Positions 1-8,904 are shown, counted from the first letter of the stretch. The stretch is DNA of 64,000 nucleotides from JALZUE01 sp051251725 (GCA_051251725.1 JBPOFN010000004.1:1-64000), one strand, 5' to 3'. Numbers and translations are program-made. Notes: a model not told the origin generated them from the sequence alone.

Positions 1-60
1 CGCAATTGCGCCGATGGTAGTGTGGGAGTTCCCATGTGAGAGTAGGTCATCGCTAGGCTT
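1..60 (+). rRNA. rrf: 5S ribosomal RNA, 3' part (cut by window edge)
   Basis: The 3' half of a 5S rRNA; the rest lies before the window. It matches the second copy at 162-278 almost base for base from the GCGCCGATGGTAGTGTGGG block to GAGAGTAGGTCATCGC. The last bases (CTAGGCTT) differ from the second copy, so the terminal helix of this copy uses another sequence. It marks the end of an rRNA operon that enters from the left. Confidence 0.9.
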
Positions 61-71
61 CTAATTAAGAG

Positions 72-100
72 AAGCCCTTCACAAAGTGAAGGGCTTTTTA
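72..100 (+). terminator. Intrinsic terminator after first 5S copy
   Basis: AAGCCCTTC and GAAGGGCTT form a 9-bp stem around a 7-base loop, followed by a short T run. It sits between the two 5S genes, so the second may be partly uncoupled from the rRNA operon or read through. Confidence 0.75.
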
Positions 101-161
101 CTTAAAATGTTATTCATTAAATAATTAGTCATAGATAGTGATTTAATTAATAACAGTTTTT

Positions 162-278
162 AACTGGCGACCATAGCATTGTGGCACCACCTGATCCCAT
201 GCCGAACTCAGAAGTGAAACATAATTGCGCCGATGGTAGTGTGGGAGTTCCCATGTGAGAGTAGGTCATCGCCAGTTT
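162..278 (+). rRNA. rrf: 5S ribosomal RNA (complete, second tandem copy)
   Basis: Full-length 5S rRNA of about 117 bases with the conserved blocks CCACCTGATCCCATGCCGAA, CTCAGAAGTGAAAC and GCCGATGGTAGTGTGGG. The 5' AACTGGCGA pairs with the 3' TCGCCAGTT to close helix I. It is preceded 100 bases upstream by another 5S 3' end, giving a tandem 5S arrangement at the end of the rRNA operon. Ends are set by the helix I pairing and may be off by one or two bases. Confidence 0.93.
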
Positions 279-287
279 CTTTTCATC

Positions 288-322
288 AAAAAAGCCCAAG
301 TCTTTCGACTTGGGCTTTTTTC
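288..322 (+). terminator. Intrinsic terminator after second 5S
   Basis: AAAAAAGCCCAAGT and ACTTGGGCTTTTTT form a long stem with a small CTTTCG-type loop and a T run on the plus strand. It is the final terminator of the rRNA operon, 32 bases before epmA. Confidence 0.88.
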
Positions 323-354
323 GTTTACAGTTACGCTGAAATATCAGAGGAATA

Positions 355-1320
355 ATGATGAATTGGCAAGCAAGTATGACTTGGAAAGTTGCAAAACAGC
401 GAGCAGAGCTACTTTTTTCGATCAGAGATTTTTTTAGTGCCCGTTCTGTTATCGAAGTTGAAACCCCACTGCTGTCGCAAGGAACAGTAACTGATCCCCA
501 TTTAGATGCTTTTATTACTAAGTATAGTTTTTTAGCTGAAGGTGAAAAACAGCTGTATTTACAAACATCACCTGAGTTTGCAATGAAGCGTTTACTTGCA
601 TCGGGATATGGCTGTATCTATCAGCTTTGTAAAGCATTTCGTCATGAAGAACATGGCAGACATCATAATCCTGAGTTTACTATTTTAGAATGGTATAGAG
701 TTGGTTTTGACCACCATCAATTAATGGATGAAATAGAAACATTCTTAATCGCTATCTTAGCTTGTAACAACGCAACTAGGATAAGCTATCAACAAGTCTT
801 TATTGATACACTTGGAGTCGACCCTTTACTTGCGACAAAAGCAGAATGTTTAGCACTTATTAAACAAGAAAATATTTATGATGCTTGGTTAAGTGATATC
901 GATATTGATACTTTATTACAATATATATTTTGCCAGTTAATTGAAAAAAAAATTGGTCAAGCCAGTCCTTGTTTTGTTTATGGCTTTCCGGCATCACAAG
1001 CATCATTAGCGAGAATAAATGAACATGACCAAAGAATCGCCAATCGCTTTGAATGTTACTATCAAGGGATTGAGTTATTGAACGGTTTTGAAGAATTAAC
1101 TGATGCTAATACGCAGCTATCGCGTTTTAATAGTGACAACCAGCAGAGGCTTGCTTTGAATTATCAAGAGAAGCCAATCGATAACCGCTTTATTGCCGCA
1201 CTAAATAATGGCCTACCGGCATGCTCAGGTGTTGCCCTTGGTATCGATAGGTTATTAATGCTGAAACTGAAAACCAATAGCATAGATCAGGTCTTAACAT
1301 TTCCAGTTGAACGCGCCTAA
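355..1320 (+). CDS. epmA: Elongation factor P--(R)-beta-lysine ligase EpmA
   Basis: EpmA (PoxA/GenX/YjeA) attaches (R)-beta-lysine to the conserved lysine of elongation factor P, which helps the ribosome through polyproline stretches. The 321-residue protein is a lysyl-tRNA synthetase catalytic core without the anticodon-binding domain, the usual EpmA size. Class II motif 2 is visible as FRHEEHGRHHNPEFTILEW (about residues 92-110) and motif 3 as GVALGIDRLLML near the C-terminus. Two consecutive ATG codons (355 and 358) follow the purine-rich AGAGGAAT, so the exact start could be either. It stands alone, just downstream of the rRNA operon terminator. Confidence 0.95.
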   Translation: MMNWQASMTWKVAKQRAELLFSIRDFFSARSVIEVETPLLSQGTVTDPHLDAFITKYSFLAEGEKQLYLQTSPEFAMKRLLASGYGCIYQLCKAFRHEEHGRHHNPEFTILEWYRVGFDHHQLMDEIETFLIAILACNNATRISYQQVFIDTLGVDPLLATKAECLALIKQENIYDAWLSDIDIDTLLQYIFCQLIEKKIGQASPCFVYGFPASQASLARINEHDQRIANRFECYYQGIELLNGFEELTDANTQLSRFNSDNQQRLALNYQEKPIDNRFIAALNNGLPACSGVALGIDRLLMLKLKTNSIDQVLTFPVERA

Positions 1321-1340
1321 ATATTTAATAGTGAATAAAG

Positions 1341-1372
1341 TGTGATATTATCTCGTTTGTGATATAGTATCA
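1341..1372 (+). promoter_or_regulatory. Possible operator/promoter upstream of the MerC gene
   Basis: Two direct TGTGATAT copies (1341-1348 and 1358-1365) are 17 bases apart, and the second belongs to a perfect 5-3-5 palindrome TGATA-TAG-TATCA (1360-1372). This lies 37 bases before the MerC start. Alternating AT-rich palindromes of this kind are used by Fur/Zur-type regulators, but the match to a Zur box is only partial, so the regulator is a guess. Confidence 0.3.
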
Positions 1373-1408
1373 AAAGTAAAAAATAATTTATGTTAAGGCT
1401 GATCGGAA

Positions 1409-1813
1409 ATGTTAGATAAAATTGGTATTGCGGCAACGTCATTATGTGCATTGCACTGCATTCTATTACCTATATTATTACCAGCGCTTCCACTTTTAGG
1501 CCTAAGCTTTTTAGCTGATCATACTTGGGAACATTTCTTTTTAATTGCGACCGCCGTGCTTGGTACTATTGCGTTATTCTCTGGTTTTAGACGCTACCAT
1601 AAACGCTTATACCCATTCTATTTACTTTATTTAGGTGTAAGTATTTATTGGATTAAACATGATTTTGCTGAACAGTATGAAATTTATTTTATCGTTATCG
1701 GTGGGGGCTTAATTGTTGCTGCTCATTTCTTAAATATTAAGTTATGCAATAGTTGTAAAACTTGTACTGTAGAAGAAGAAGCTGAAGCACAAAAAGAAAG
1801 CTGTTGTAGTTAG
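1409..1813 (+). CDS. MerC domain-containing inner membrane protein
   Basis: A 134-residue integral membrane protein of the MerC family. MerC proteins of mercury operons carry Hg(II) across the inner membrane; chromosomal relatives in marine gammaproteobacteria lie outside mer operons and probably handle another thiophilic metal. About four hydrophobic helices are visible. The first holds the family's metal-binding cluster Cys13-x2-His16-Cys17. The cytoplasmic tail adds a Cys-rich stretch CNSCKTC and a terminal CC pair. No merA, merT or merR is adjacent, so mercury resistance is not supported. The substrate is unknown. Confidence 0.85.
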   Translation: MLDKIGIAATSLCALHCILLPILLPALPLLGLSFLADHTWEHFFLIATAVLGTIALFSGFRRYHKRLYPFYLLYLGVSIYWIKHDFAEQYEIYFIVIGGGLIVAAHFLNIKLCNSCKTCTVEEEAEAQKESCCS

Positions 1814-1847
1814 GCTTGTTACTAACTCAAATTTTTGAAGTGTTTCA

Positions 1848-1893
1848 TTAAGCGTAGCTAAGCAGATGTATTAATTTACTTAGCTACCCTTAA
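1848..1893. terminator. Long inverted repeat between convergent genes (likely bidirectional terminator)
   Basis: TTAAGCGTAGCTAAG (1848-1862) pairs with CTTAGCTACCCTTAA (1879-1893), 15-bp arms with one mismatch and a 16-base loop. It lies exactly between the convergent MerC gene and ntrC. T runs are weak on both sides, so termination is inferred from position. Confidence 0.5.
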
Positions 1894-1900
1894 GATTAAA

Positions 1901-3298
1901 CTAGATATCCAATTCTTTTAATTTACGTGTCAAAGTATTCCTTCCCCATCCTAATTTTTTCGCTGCTTCTTGTTTATGACCTTGGGTAAAACTTAGCGCG
2001 CGTTTTAGCATAATTCGCTCAAACTCAGGTAAAGAATGATCTAAGATATCGGTTTTACCAGAATGTAACTGTTCGTCCACCCAAGATTCTAAAGCACTTT
2101 GCCAACTAACATCGGCATTGATAGCTCTTGGCGTATCTTTAAGCTCGACAGGCAGATCTTCTACTAGTATTTCTTGACCACTTGCCATAACGGTTAAAAA
2201 TCGACAGATGTTTTCTAATTGTCGAACATTACCAGGCCATTGACACTGTTTTAAAAACTCGACGGCCTTTTTATGTAAACTTTTTGTATCAACACTTAAT
2301 TCAGCTGCTGCGAGCTTTAGGAAATGCTTGGCAAGTTGATGGATGTCTTCTTTACGTTCACGTAAACTTGGTAAATGGATTTTTATTACATTTAAGCGAT
2401 GAAATAAATCTTCACGGAATTCACCTTTTTGCACTAGTACTTCAAGATTTTGATGCGTTGCGGCAATAATACGAACGTCAACCTGAATTGGCGAGTGACC
2501 ACCTACTCGATAAAATTGTCCATCGGCTAAAACTCGTAATAATCGAGTTTGAATGTCGAGTGGCATATCGCCAATTTCATCTAAAAAGAGCGTACCATTA
2601 TGCGCTTGTTCAAAGCGACCTTGTCTAATGCTATTCGCGCCAGTAAATGCGCCTTTTTCGTGACCAAATAACTCAGACTCAATTAAATCTTTTGGAATCG
2701 CAGCCATATTTAGTGGAATGAAAGGCGCCTTTGTTCTTGGGCTGTGAGAATGTAGTGCATGCGCCACCAATTCTTTACCTGTCCCTGATTCGCCATTAAT
2801 TAATACACTGATACTAGAACGTGATAAACGGCCGATAGCACGAAACACTTCTTGCATGGCAGGAGCTTCACCAATAATGCCTGCGGCTGGTGAACTGGTG
2901 TCTAATTTCCCTTTTTGTGCATTTTGTTCGCGCGCATGGGTGATCGCTCTTTTTGTTAATGAAAGAGCTTCATCAACATCAAAGGGTTTAGGTAAATATT
3001 CAAAGGCACCATTATGGTAGGCATTAACCGCGCTGTCTAAATCTGAATGCGCGGTCATGATGATCACGGGAATTTCAGGGAATTGCTGGTTAATTTTCCC
3101 GAGTAAAGTCATGCCATCCATTTCAGGCATGCGAATATCTGAAATTATCACTTCAGGCTGGCTATGATCTAACGCTATTAATAAGTTATTAGCGTTATCG
3201 AAAGAAGCGACACTGATATTTGCGCCCGAGAGCGCTTTTTCTAAAACCCAGCGTATAGAGCTATCGTCATCTACAATCCAAACTTGTTCGCTTATCAT
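1901..3298 (-). CDS. glnG: Nitrogen regulation response regulator NtrC (GlnG)
   Basis: NtrC is the sigma-54-dependent activator of nitrogen-limitation genes, including glnA. The 465-residue protein has the full domain order: receiver (about 1-120, acidic pocket WIVDDDSS, phospho-acceptor Asp in IISDIRMPEMDG), AAA+ domain (about 145-380, Walker A GESGTGKE, sigma-54 contact loop ESELFGHEKGAFTGA, Walker B GTLFLDEIGDMP), and a Fis-type helix-turn-helix ending AKKLGWGRNTLTRKLKEL. Its start codon overlaps the ntrB stop by four bases, so the two are translationally coupled. No truncation is seen. Confidence 0.97.
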   Translation of the reverse strand: MISEQVWIVDDDSSIRWVLEKALSGANISVASFDNANNLLIALDHSQPEVIISDIRMPEMDGMTLLGKINQQFPEIPVIIMTAHSDLDSAVNAYHNGAFEYLPKPFDVDEALSLTKRAITHAREQNAQKGKLDTSSPAAGIIGEAPAMQEVFRAIGRLSRSSISVLINGESGTGKELVAHALHSHSPRTKAPFIPLNMAAIPKDLIESELFGHEKGAFTGANSIRQGRFEQAHNGTLFLDEIGDMPLDIQTRLLRVLADGQFYRVGGHSPIQVDVRIIAATHQNLEVLVQKGEFREDLFHRLNVIKIHLPSLRERKEDIHQLAKHFLKLAAAELSVDTKSLHKKAVEFLKQCQWPGNVRQLENICRFLTVMASGQEILVEDLPVELKDTPRAINADVSWQSALESWVDEQLHSGKTDILDHSLPEFERIMLKRALSFTQGHKQEAAKKLGWGRNTLTRKLKELDI

Positions 3299-4383
3299 TT
3301 GTTAATCTCTTCTGAAATGGGTAATAAAATAGTGAAATTGGTATTTCCTGGGCGGCTTTTACAAGATAGTTTTCCATGATGCTGATGTATTAGCGTTTGA
3401 GAAATGGAAAGCCCGATACCGGTACCGTTAGAGCGACCAGTTACCATAGGATAAAACAACGTATCTTGTATTTCTGGCGGAATGCCCGGTCCATCGTCAA
3501 TAATGTTAATATTAACGCATAAACGCGCTTTTCTCCCATTGATAGTCTGATTACTCGCTATTCGCGTTTTTAATGTGATATTGCCTCCGGCAGGGATCGC
3601 TTGGATGGCATTACGAACAATATTTAAAACAGCTTGTTGTAATTTTTCTTCGTCGAATTCAATTTCTGGAATTGATGGATCATAATCTCGATGTAAATTG
3701 ATGTTTTTAGGGTTATCGAATTTTACTAGCTGATGAACTTTCTCTAGCACCTGATGAATATTTTGTAGTTTGATCACCGGTAACTGATTTGGTCCTAATA
3801 AGCGGTCGACTAAATTTGTTAAGCGATCCGCTTGTTCGATAATCATCCCTGTGTATTCTTGTTGAGCTTCTGTTAATTCGCGATTGAGTAACTGTGCCGC
3901 GCCGCGCAAACCGCCAAGCGGGTTTTTAATCTCATGGGCGAGTCCTTTAATTAAATCACGTCCTGATTCCCATTGCTGTTGTTGAAAAGCTTCAATACTT
4001 ATCATTTTCTGTTTGTCGATTTGTCTTAATTCTAATAACAAGTGCGGTTTGTGATTAAATTCAACTGATGAAGCACTTAACTCAACAGAGATACTTTTAT
4101 GAGAAAAGAAATCAAGTACCACATCGCTATCAGTAAACTCTTGGCCAGTAGTTAATAACTGTTGGAAGCGATCGTTTGTTATTGAGCAATAGAAAAATGC
4201 TTCATTTATTCTGTTGCCGTATAATTTATCAAAACTTTTTACTAATAATGCTTCAGCTGAGGGGTTTACGTATTGGATAACTAAGGCTTGATCTAAAACA
4301 ATAACTGCTGTTGCCATTTGATTGGGCAATTGCTGCTGATATAACATTTTTTTATTCTGAAGATCTCGATAATCGTGCAGCAT
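3295..4383 (-). CDS. glnL: Nitrogen regulation sensor histidine kinase NtrB (GlnL)
   Basis: NtrB phosphorylates or dephosphorylates NtrC under control of PII protein. The 362-residue cytosolic kinase has an N-terminal PAS domain (about 15-125), the dimerisation/phospho-acceptor helix with HEIKNPLGGLRGAAQLL, an N-box QAVLNIVRNAIQA, and G-boxes DDGPGIP and GTGIGLSISQ. It has no membrane segments, as expected. It is transcribed with ntrC and follows the DUF4124 gene by 92 bases on the same strand, the usual glnA-ntrB-ntrC order with one extra gene inserted. Confidence 0.97.
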   Translation of the reverse strand: MLHDYRDLQNKKMLYQQQLPNQMATAVIVLDQALVIQYVNPSAEALLVKSFDKLYGNRINEAFFYCSITNDRFQQLLTTGQEFTDSDVVLDFFSHKSISVELSASSVEFNHKPHLLLELRQIDKQKMISIEAFQQQQWESGRDLIKGLAHEIKNPLGGLRGAAQLLNRELTEAQQEYTGMIIEQADRLTNLVDRLLGPNQLPVIKLQNIHQVLEKVHQLVKFDNPKNINLHRDYDPSIPEIEFDEEKLQQAVLNIVRNAIQAIPAGGNITLKTRIASNQTINGRKARLCVNINIIDDGPGIPPEIQDTLFYPMVTGRSNGTGIGLSISQTLIHQHHGKLSCKSRPGNTNFTILLPISEEINK

Positions 4384-4475
4384 AAAACCTCTAACGCACC
4401 ATTTTGGTGCTATATAAAAAAGTTAGTTTAGTTTAAATAAGGTTTATATGCACTTTAATAGGCTTTACGGCAGAT

Positions 4476-4985
4476 CTACTTTGATGCGCGGTGCATATAA
4501 AACGTAATGACTTGTGATGATGCAATAACCTTGCCTTTATCGTTAAGTAACTCCATTTTTACTTGATGTTCGCCGCGGTCGACATCTCTGAGAATAAACA
4601 TGGCTTGTGGTTGTGCCGTTTCATAAGGCTTACCATCTAAATATAGCTGTATAGTATGACCTTGTTTAAAAACAGGTTTTATACGGCCAGCAATATAGAT
4701 AGAACCAGTATTATCACGTACTGTTGCATGACTTTCAGGCTGGGTGATAGCTACTTGGTAATTTTCTTGAACTATTTTGGGTTTAATATCGAGGATAGAA
4801 GTATCGACCGAAGACATAACATTATTATCTTGTTTTACATCCATTTCTTCGGCACCGGCTTTGGGGCTATCAGAAAATACTAAGACGCCAGCTTCATTGC
4901 GCCAAACATAGATTTTAGCGGCATTTTTAGCGGGTGTTGTTAGTGATATCATTAACAACAATAAGGTAAAAACGCGTATCAGCAC
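4476..4985 (-). CDS. DUF4124 domain-containing secreted protein
   Basis: A 169-residue exported protein with an N-terminal signal peptide (LLLLMISLTTPAKNA). DUF4124 follows (about 22-60), recognisable from KIYVWRNEAGVLVFSDSP, a pattern seen in many periplasmic proteins of unknown function. The C-terminal half looks like an all-beta, Ig-like module (GSIYIAGRIKPVF...LYLDGKPYE). It sits between glnA and ntrB. Its place in the nitrogen cluster is a neighbourhood observed in related genomes, and it has no known role in nitrogen control. Confidence 0.85.
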   Translation of the reverse strand: MLIRVFTLLLLMISLTTPAKNAAKIYVWRNEAGVLVFSDSPKAGAEEMDVKQDNNVMSSVDTSILDIKPKIVQENYQVAITQPESHATVRDNTGSIYIAGRIKPVFKQGHTIQLYLDGKPYETAQPQAMFILRDVDRGEHQVKMELLNDKGKVIASSQVITFYMHRASK

Positions 4986-5049
4986 GGAATATACAGTCCT
5001 TTTATTTCGATGTTTAGTTAATTTACTTAATTTAGCTTATTTTAGCCAC

Positions 5050-5077
5050 AAAAAAAGCTCACATTAGTGAGCTTTTT
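5050..5077 (-). terminator. Terminator downstream of glnA
   Basis: GCTCAC-ATTA-GTGAGC with flanking A and T runs. On the minus strand the hairpin is followed by a T run, 20 bases after the glnA stop. It separates glnA from the DUF4124-ntrBC genes, so ntrBC probably rely on readthrough or their own promoter. Confidence 0.85.
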
Positions 5078-5097
5078 AATTTGAGTGTTATTTTATA

Positions 5098-6504
5098 TTA
5101 ACAGCTGTAGTACATTTGGAACTCAACTGGGTGAGTTGTCATGTTTAATTTTTCTACTTCTTCACGCTTAAGACCAATGTATGCATTGATCATATCGTCA
5201 TCCATAACGCCACCGACAGTTAAGAAATCACGATCTGCTTCTAAGGCGTCTAATGCTTCTTCTAAAGAAGATGCAACTTGTGGAATTGCTGCTGCTTCTT
5301 CAGCTGGTAAGTCGTATAAATCTTTATCTAACGCATCGCCAGGGTGAATTTTGTTTTTGATGCCATCAAGGCCAGCCATTAACATTGCAGAGAATGCTAA
5401 GTAAGGGTTTGCTGTTGGATCAGGGAAACGCACTTCAATACGTACTGCTTTTGGTGACGGTACAATTGGAATACGGATTGACGCGCTGCGGTTACGCGCA
5501 GAATAAGCTAACATAACAGGTGCTTCAAAACCAGGTACTAAGCGTTTGTATGAGTTTGTTGAAGCATTAGTGAAAGCATTCAATGCTTTAGCATGTTTAA
5601 TAATGCCACCAATATAATAGATAGCCATTTCTGACAAGCCACCGTATTGATCACCAGAGAACAAGTTAACACCGTCTTTAGCTAAAGATTGGTGAACATG
5701 CATACCAGTCCCATTATCGCCAACTAACGGCTTAGGCATAAATGTTGCGGTTTTACCGTAAGCATGGGCTACGTTATGAACAACATACTTGTAGATTTGC
5801 ACTTCATCTGCTTTTTTAACCATAGTGTTAAAGCGACAAGCAATTTCGTTTTGACCAGCTGTTGCTACTTCATGGTGATGCGCTTCTACTACTAAGCCCA
5901 TTTCTTCCATAACTAAACACATGGCAGAACGTAAATCTTGTGATGAATCAACAGGTGCTACTGGGAAGTAACCGCCTTTAACGCCAGGACGATGTCCGGT
6001 GTTGCCATCTTCATAAGAGGTATTTGAATTCCAAGCTGCTTCTTTATCATCAATAGAGTAGCTTGCGCCGCTCATATCGGCATGGAATTTAACATCATCA
6101 AAGACGAAAAACTCTGGCTCTGGGCCAAATAATACAGTATCAGCAAGACCTGTAGAACGCATATATTCTTCAGCACGGTGTGCTACTGAACGTGGGTCAC
6201 GGCTGTAACCTAAACCAGTAGTTGGCTCAAGAATATCACAACGAATATTTAATGTTACTTCTTCAGTAAATGGGTCTAAAACTGCGGTTGAAGGATCTGG
6301 CATTAATACCATGTCAGATTCATTAATACCTTTCCAACCAGCAATTGAAGAACCATCGAACATTTTACCGTCTTCGAAAAAGTCTTCGTCTACTTGGTGA
6401 TGAGGAAGAGATACATGTTGTTCTTTACCTTTCGAGTCAGTAAAGCGCAAATCAACGAACTTAACGTCGTTTTCTTTGATTAAGTCTAAAACTGATTGTG
6501 ACAT
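5098..6504 (-). CDS. glnA: Glutamine synthetase type I (GlnA)
   Basis: GlnA makes glutamine from glutamate, ammonia and ATP in the cytosol as a dodecamer. The 468 residues match the usual type I-beta length. Signatures are the latch region MFDGSSIAGWKGI, the metal-binding VEAHHHEVATAGQNEI, NGTGMHVHQSL and NRSASIRIP. The adenylylation tyrosine lies in KDLYDLPAEE near residue 398, so activity is probably controlled by GlnE. The start follows an SD-like GGAGACG. I could not find a convincing -24/-12 sigma-54 promoter upstream by eye, though NtrC control is expected from the adjacent ntrBC. Confidence 0.98.
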   Translation of the reverse strand: MSQSVLDLIKENDVKFVDLRFTDSKGKEQHVSLPHHQVDEDFFEDGKMFDGSSIAGWKGINESDMVLMPDPSTAVLDPFTEEVTLNIRCDILEPTTGLGYSRDPRSVAHRAEEYMRSTGLADTVLFGPEPEFFVFDDVKFHADMSGASYSIDDKEAAWNSNTSYEDGNTGHRPGVKGGYFPVAPVDSSQDLRSAMCLVMEEMGLVVEAHHHEVATAGQNEIACRFNTMVKKADEVQIYKYVVHNVAHAYGKTATFMPKPLVGDNGTGMHVHQSLAKDGVNLFSGDQYGGLSEMAIYYIGGIIKHAKALNAFTNASTNSYKRLVPGFEAPVMLAYSARNRSASIRIPIVPSPKAVRIEVRFPDPTANPYLAFSAMLMAGLDGIKNKIHPGDALDKDLYDLPAEEAAAIPQVASSLEEALDALEADRDFLTVGGVMDDDMINAYIGLKREEVEKLNMTTHPVEFQMYYSC

Positions 6505-7019
6505 TTAACGTCTCCAGTATAGTTAGTGTGAAATAAAATGGCCTACATTCTATTTTAAGATTTTTTATGGTTATTCTTGTGCTTCTGTAGTTAGTTCTTT
6601 TATTGGATAAAACCCAAAATGACAATAAAACTAACCTGTTTCAGCACATTCATAATATTAAATTGCGCTGGAAGTTTAGCCGACAATTAATAGAGTTACT
6701 AGTGTCGTTTTACAACAAATGTTTATGGCGGGATATTTTCACCTGAATTCATTAAATAAATCGATAAATCATCTTAATATCTTAGTATTTAAAGGCTTGC
6801 TGCGACGGTAAAATCAGCTGTTTTTCTGCTCTTTAATGTAACTAAATTTGAATGCTTTACGGGGAATTTATAAATCTGTCGATAAAGTGTGCTTTATCGA
6901 GCTTTTGTCAGGCTTTTCCTCTATAATACTGCCAATTTTTTAAAGTAGACTAAGCAACGCGGAATAACCGTCTTGTTGGCTTGAAAACCAAGCGAGTCTT
7001 TTAACCAGTAGATACAAAT
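6505..7019. promoter_or_regulatory. Divergent glnA/bipA intergenic region with a perfect hairpin
   Basis: This 515-base gap drives two divergent genes and holds no ORF. A perfect inverted repeat with 9-bp arms, TCGATAAAG-TGTG-CTTTATCGA (6879-6900), lies 22 bases before a good -10 TATAAT (6922-6927) that probably serves bipA. No strong -35 accompanies that -10. It lacks a T run, so it is more likely an operator or mRNA structure than a terminator. The glnA side is A/T-rich with no clear promoter. Confidence 0.5.
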
Positions 7020-8852
7020 ATGACACAAGTTAATGATGTTCAAAATTTACGTAATATTGCCATAATCGCTCACGTTGATCATGGTAAAACGACCTTGGTT
7101 GATAAATTGTTAGGCCAATCAGGTACTTTAGATGCCCGTAGTGGTCTTGAAGAACGTACCATGGATTCAAACGATATCGAAAAAGAACGCGGTATTACTA
7201 TTCTTGCTAAAAACACAGCAATAAACTGGGGGGATTATCGTGTAAATATCGTAGATACTCCAGGCCATGCTGATTTTGGTGGTGAAGTTGAGCGTGTTAT
7301 GTCAATGGTTGACTCAGTGCTTTTAATCGTTGATGCGCAAGAAGGCCCTATGCCACAAACGCGTTTTGTAACTAAAAAAGCATTCGCTCAAGGGTTAAAG
7401 CCAATTGTTGTTATCAATAAAATTGATAAGCCAGGTGCTCGCCCAGAATGGGTTATGGATCAAGTTTTCGATTTATTCGACAACTTAGGTGCAACAGATG
7501 ACCAGCTAGACTTCCAAGTAGTATATGCATCAGCTATCAACGGTTGGGCTTCAATGGAAGAAGGCGTTGTTGGTACAGATATGACTCCGTTATTTCAAAC
7601 AATTGTTGATCAAGTGCCACCGCCAAATGCCGATGCAGATGGTCCATTCCAAATGCAAATTTCTCAACTTGATTACAGCTCATATTTAGGTGTTATCGGT
7701 ATTGGTCGTATTACTCGTGGCTCTGTTAAGCCTAACCAACAAGTAACTGTTGAAGGTGCAAACGGAAAATTACATAACGGTAAAGTAGGTAAAGTATTTG
7801 GATACTTAGGCCTTGAGCGTCATGAAGCGGAAATCGCTCATGCTGGAGATATCATTGCGATTACTGGTTTAGGTGAAATGAAAATTTCAGATACTATTTG
7901 TTGTCCTAACGAAGTTGCTGCATTACCACCGTTATCGGTTGATGAACCAACGATCAACATGACTTTCCAAGTAAACACTTCACCATTTTGTGGTCAAGAA
8001 GGTAAGTTCGTTACTTCACGTAATATTAAAGACAGATTAGACAAAGAACTTGTTCATAACGTTGCATTACGTGTTGAGCAATTAGAAGATGCAGATAAAT
8101 TTAAAGTTTCAGGTCGTGGTGAACTTCATTTAGGTATTTTAATTGAAAACATGCGTCGTGAAGGTTTTGAGTTAGCGGTTTCACGTCCTGAAGTTATTAT
8201 CCGTGAAGTAGATGGTCAACTTGAAGAACCATATGAGTCAGTAACGATTGATGTTGAAGAACAACATCAAGGTCCGATCATGGAGAAAATGGGTGTTCGT
8301 AAAGCTGAATTAACAGATATGGCACCAGATGGTAAAGGCCGTATTCGCATGGACTTTATTATGCCAAGCCGTGGCTTAATTGGCTTTCAAACTGAATTTA
8401 TGACATTAACGTCTGGTTCTGGTTTGATTTATCATACGTTCCTTGAGTATGGTCCTCATAAAGGCGGGGAAATTGGTCAACGTTTGAATGGTGTAATTAT
8501 TGCTAACGCTACAGGTAAAGCCTTAACGAATGCTTTATTTAACTTACAATCACGTGGTCGTTTATTTATCGGTCATGGTATTGATGTTTATGAAGGCCAA
8601 ATCATCGGTATTCATAGCCGTGATAACGATTTAACGGTAAACGCCCTTAAAGGTAAGCAGTTAACTAACGTTCGTTCTTCTGGTACTGATGAAGCACAAA
8701 CATTAACGCCACCTATCATTATGTCGTTAGAGCAAGCTTTAGAGTTTATCGATAATGATGAGCTAGTAGAAGTAACGCCGGAAAGCATTCGTATACGTAA
8801 AAAGTTCTTGAAAGAGAATGATCGTAAGCGTGAAGCTCGCGGTCCTAAGTAA
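7020..8852 (+). CDS. typA: Ribosome-associated GTPase BipA/TypA
   Basis: BipA is a translational GTPase that acts in 50S assembly and in stress and low-temperature growth. The 610 residues match the family. G motifs are AHVDHGKTTL (G1), DTPGHADFGGE (G3) and VVINKIDKPGARP (G4). Domains II, III and V of EF-G type follow, then the BipA-specific C-terminal domain (PSRGLIGFQTEF, GRLFIGHGIDVYEGQIIG). It starts at ATG 7020 and ends in a clear terminator, so it is monocistronic. In many gammaproteobacteria typA lies next to glnA, as here. Confidence 0.97.
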   Translation: MTQVNDVQNLRNIAIIAHVDHGKTTLVDKLLGQSGTLDARSGLEERTMDSNDIEKERGITILAKNTAINWGDYRVNIVDTPGHADFGGEVERVMSMVDSVLLIVDAQEGPMPQTRFVTKKAFAQGLKPIVVINKIDKPGARPEWVMDQVFDLFDNLGATDDQLDFQVVYASAINGWASMEEGVVGTDMTPLFQTIVDQVPPPNADADGPFQMQISQLDYSSYLGVIGIGRITRGSVKPNQQVTVEGANGKLHNGKVGKVFGYLGLERHEAEIAHAGDIIAITGLGEMKISDTICCPNEVAALPPLSVDEPTINMTFQVNTSPFCGQEGKFVTSRNIKDRLDKELVHNVALRVEQLEDADKFKVSGRGELHLGILIENMRREGFELAVSRPEVIIREVDGQLEEPYESVTIDVEEQHQGPIMEKMGVRKAELTDMAPDGKGRIRMDFIMPSRGLIGFQTEFMTLTSGSGLIYHTFLEYGPHKGGEIGQRLNGVIIANATGKALTNALFNLQSRGRLFIGHGIDVYEGQIIGIHSRDNDLTVNALKGKQLTNVRSSGTDEAQTLTPPIIMSLEQALEFIDNDELVEVTPESIRIRKKFLKENDRKREARGPK

Positions 8853-8870
8853 CGAATAACGTTATTTATT

Positions 8871-8904
8871 AAAAACCACCAAGCGCAAGCAAGGTGGTTT
8901 TTTT
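8871..8904 (+). terminator. Terminator downstream of typA
   Basis: AAAAACCACC and GGTGGTTTTT pair around a loop containing AAGCGCAAGCAA, followed by a run of T. It starts 18 bases after the typA stop. Confidence 0.9.

Noticed and set aside
6505..7019. Sigma-54 (-24/-12) promoter before glnA
   Set aside because: Expected from ntrBC, but no GG-N10-GC pair with good flanks was found on the minus strand by eye.
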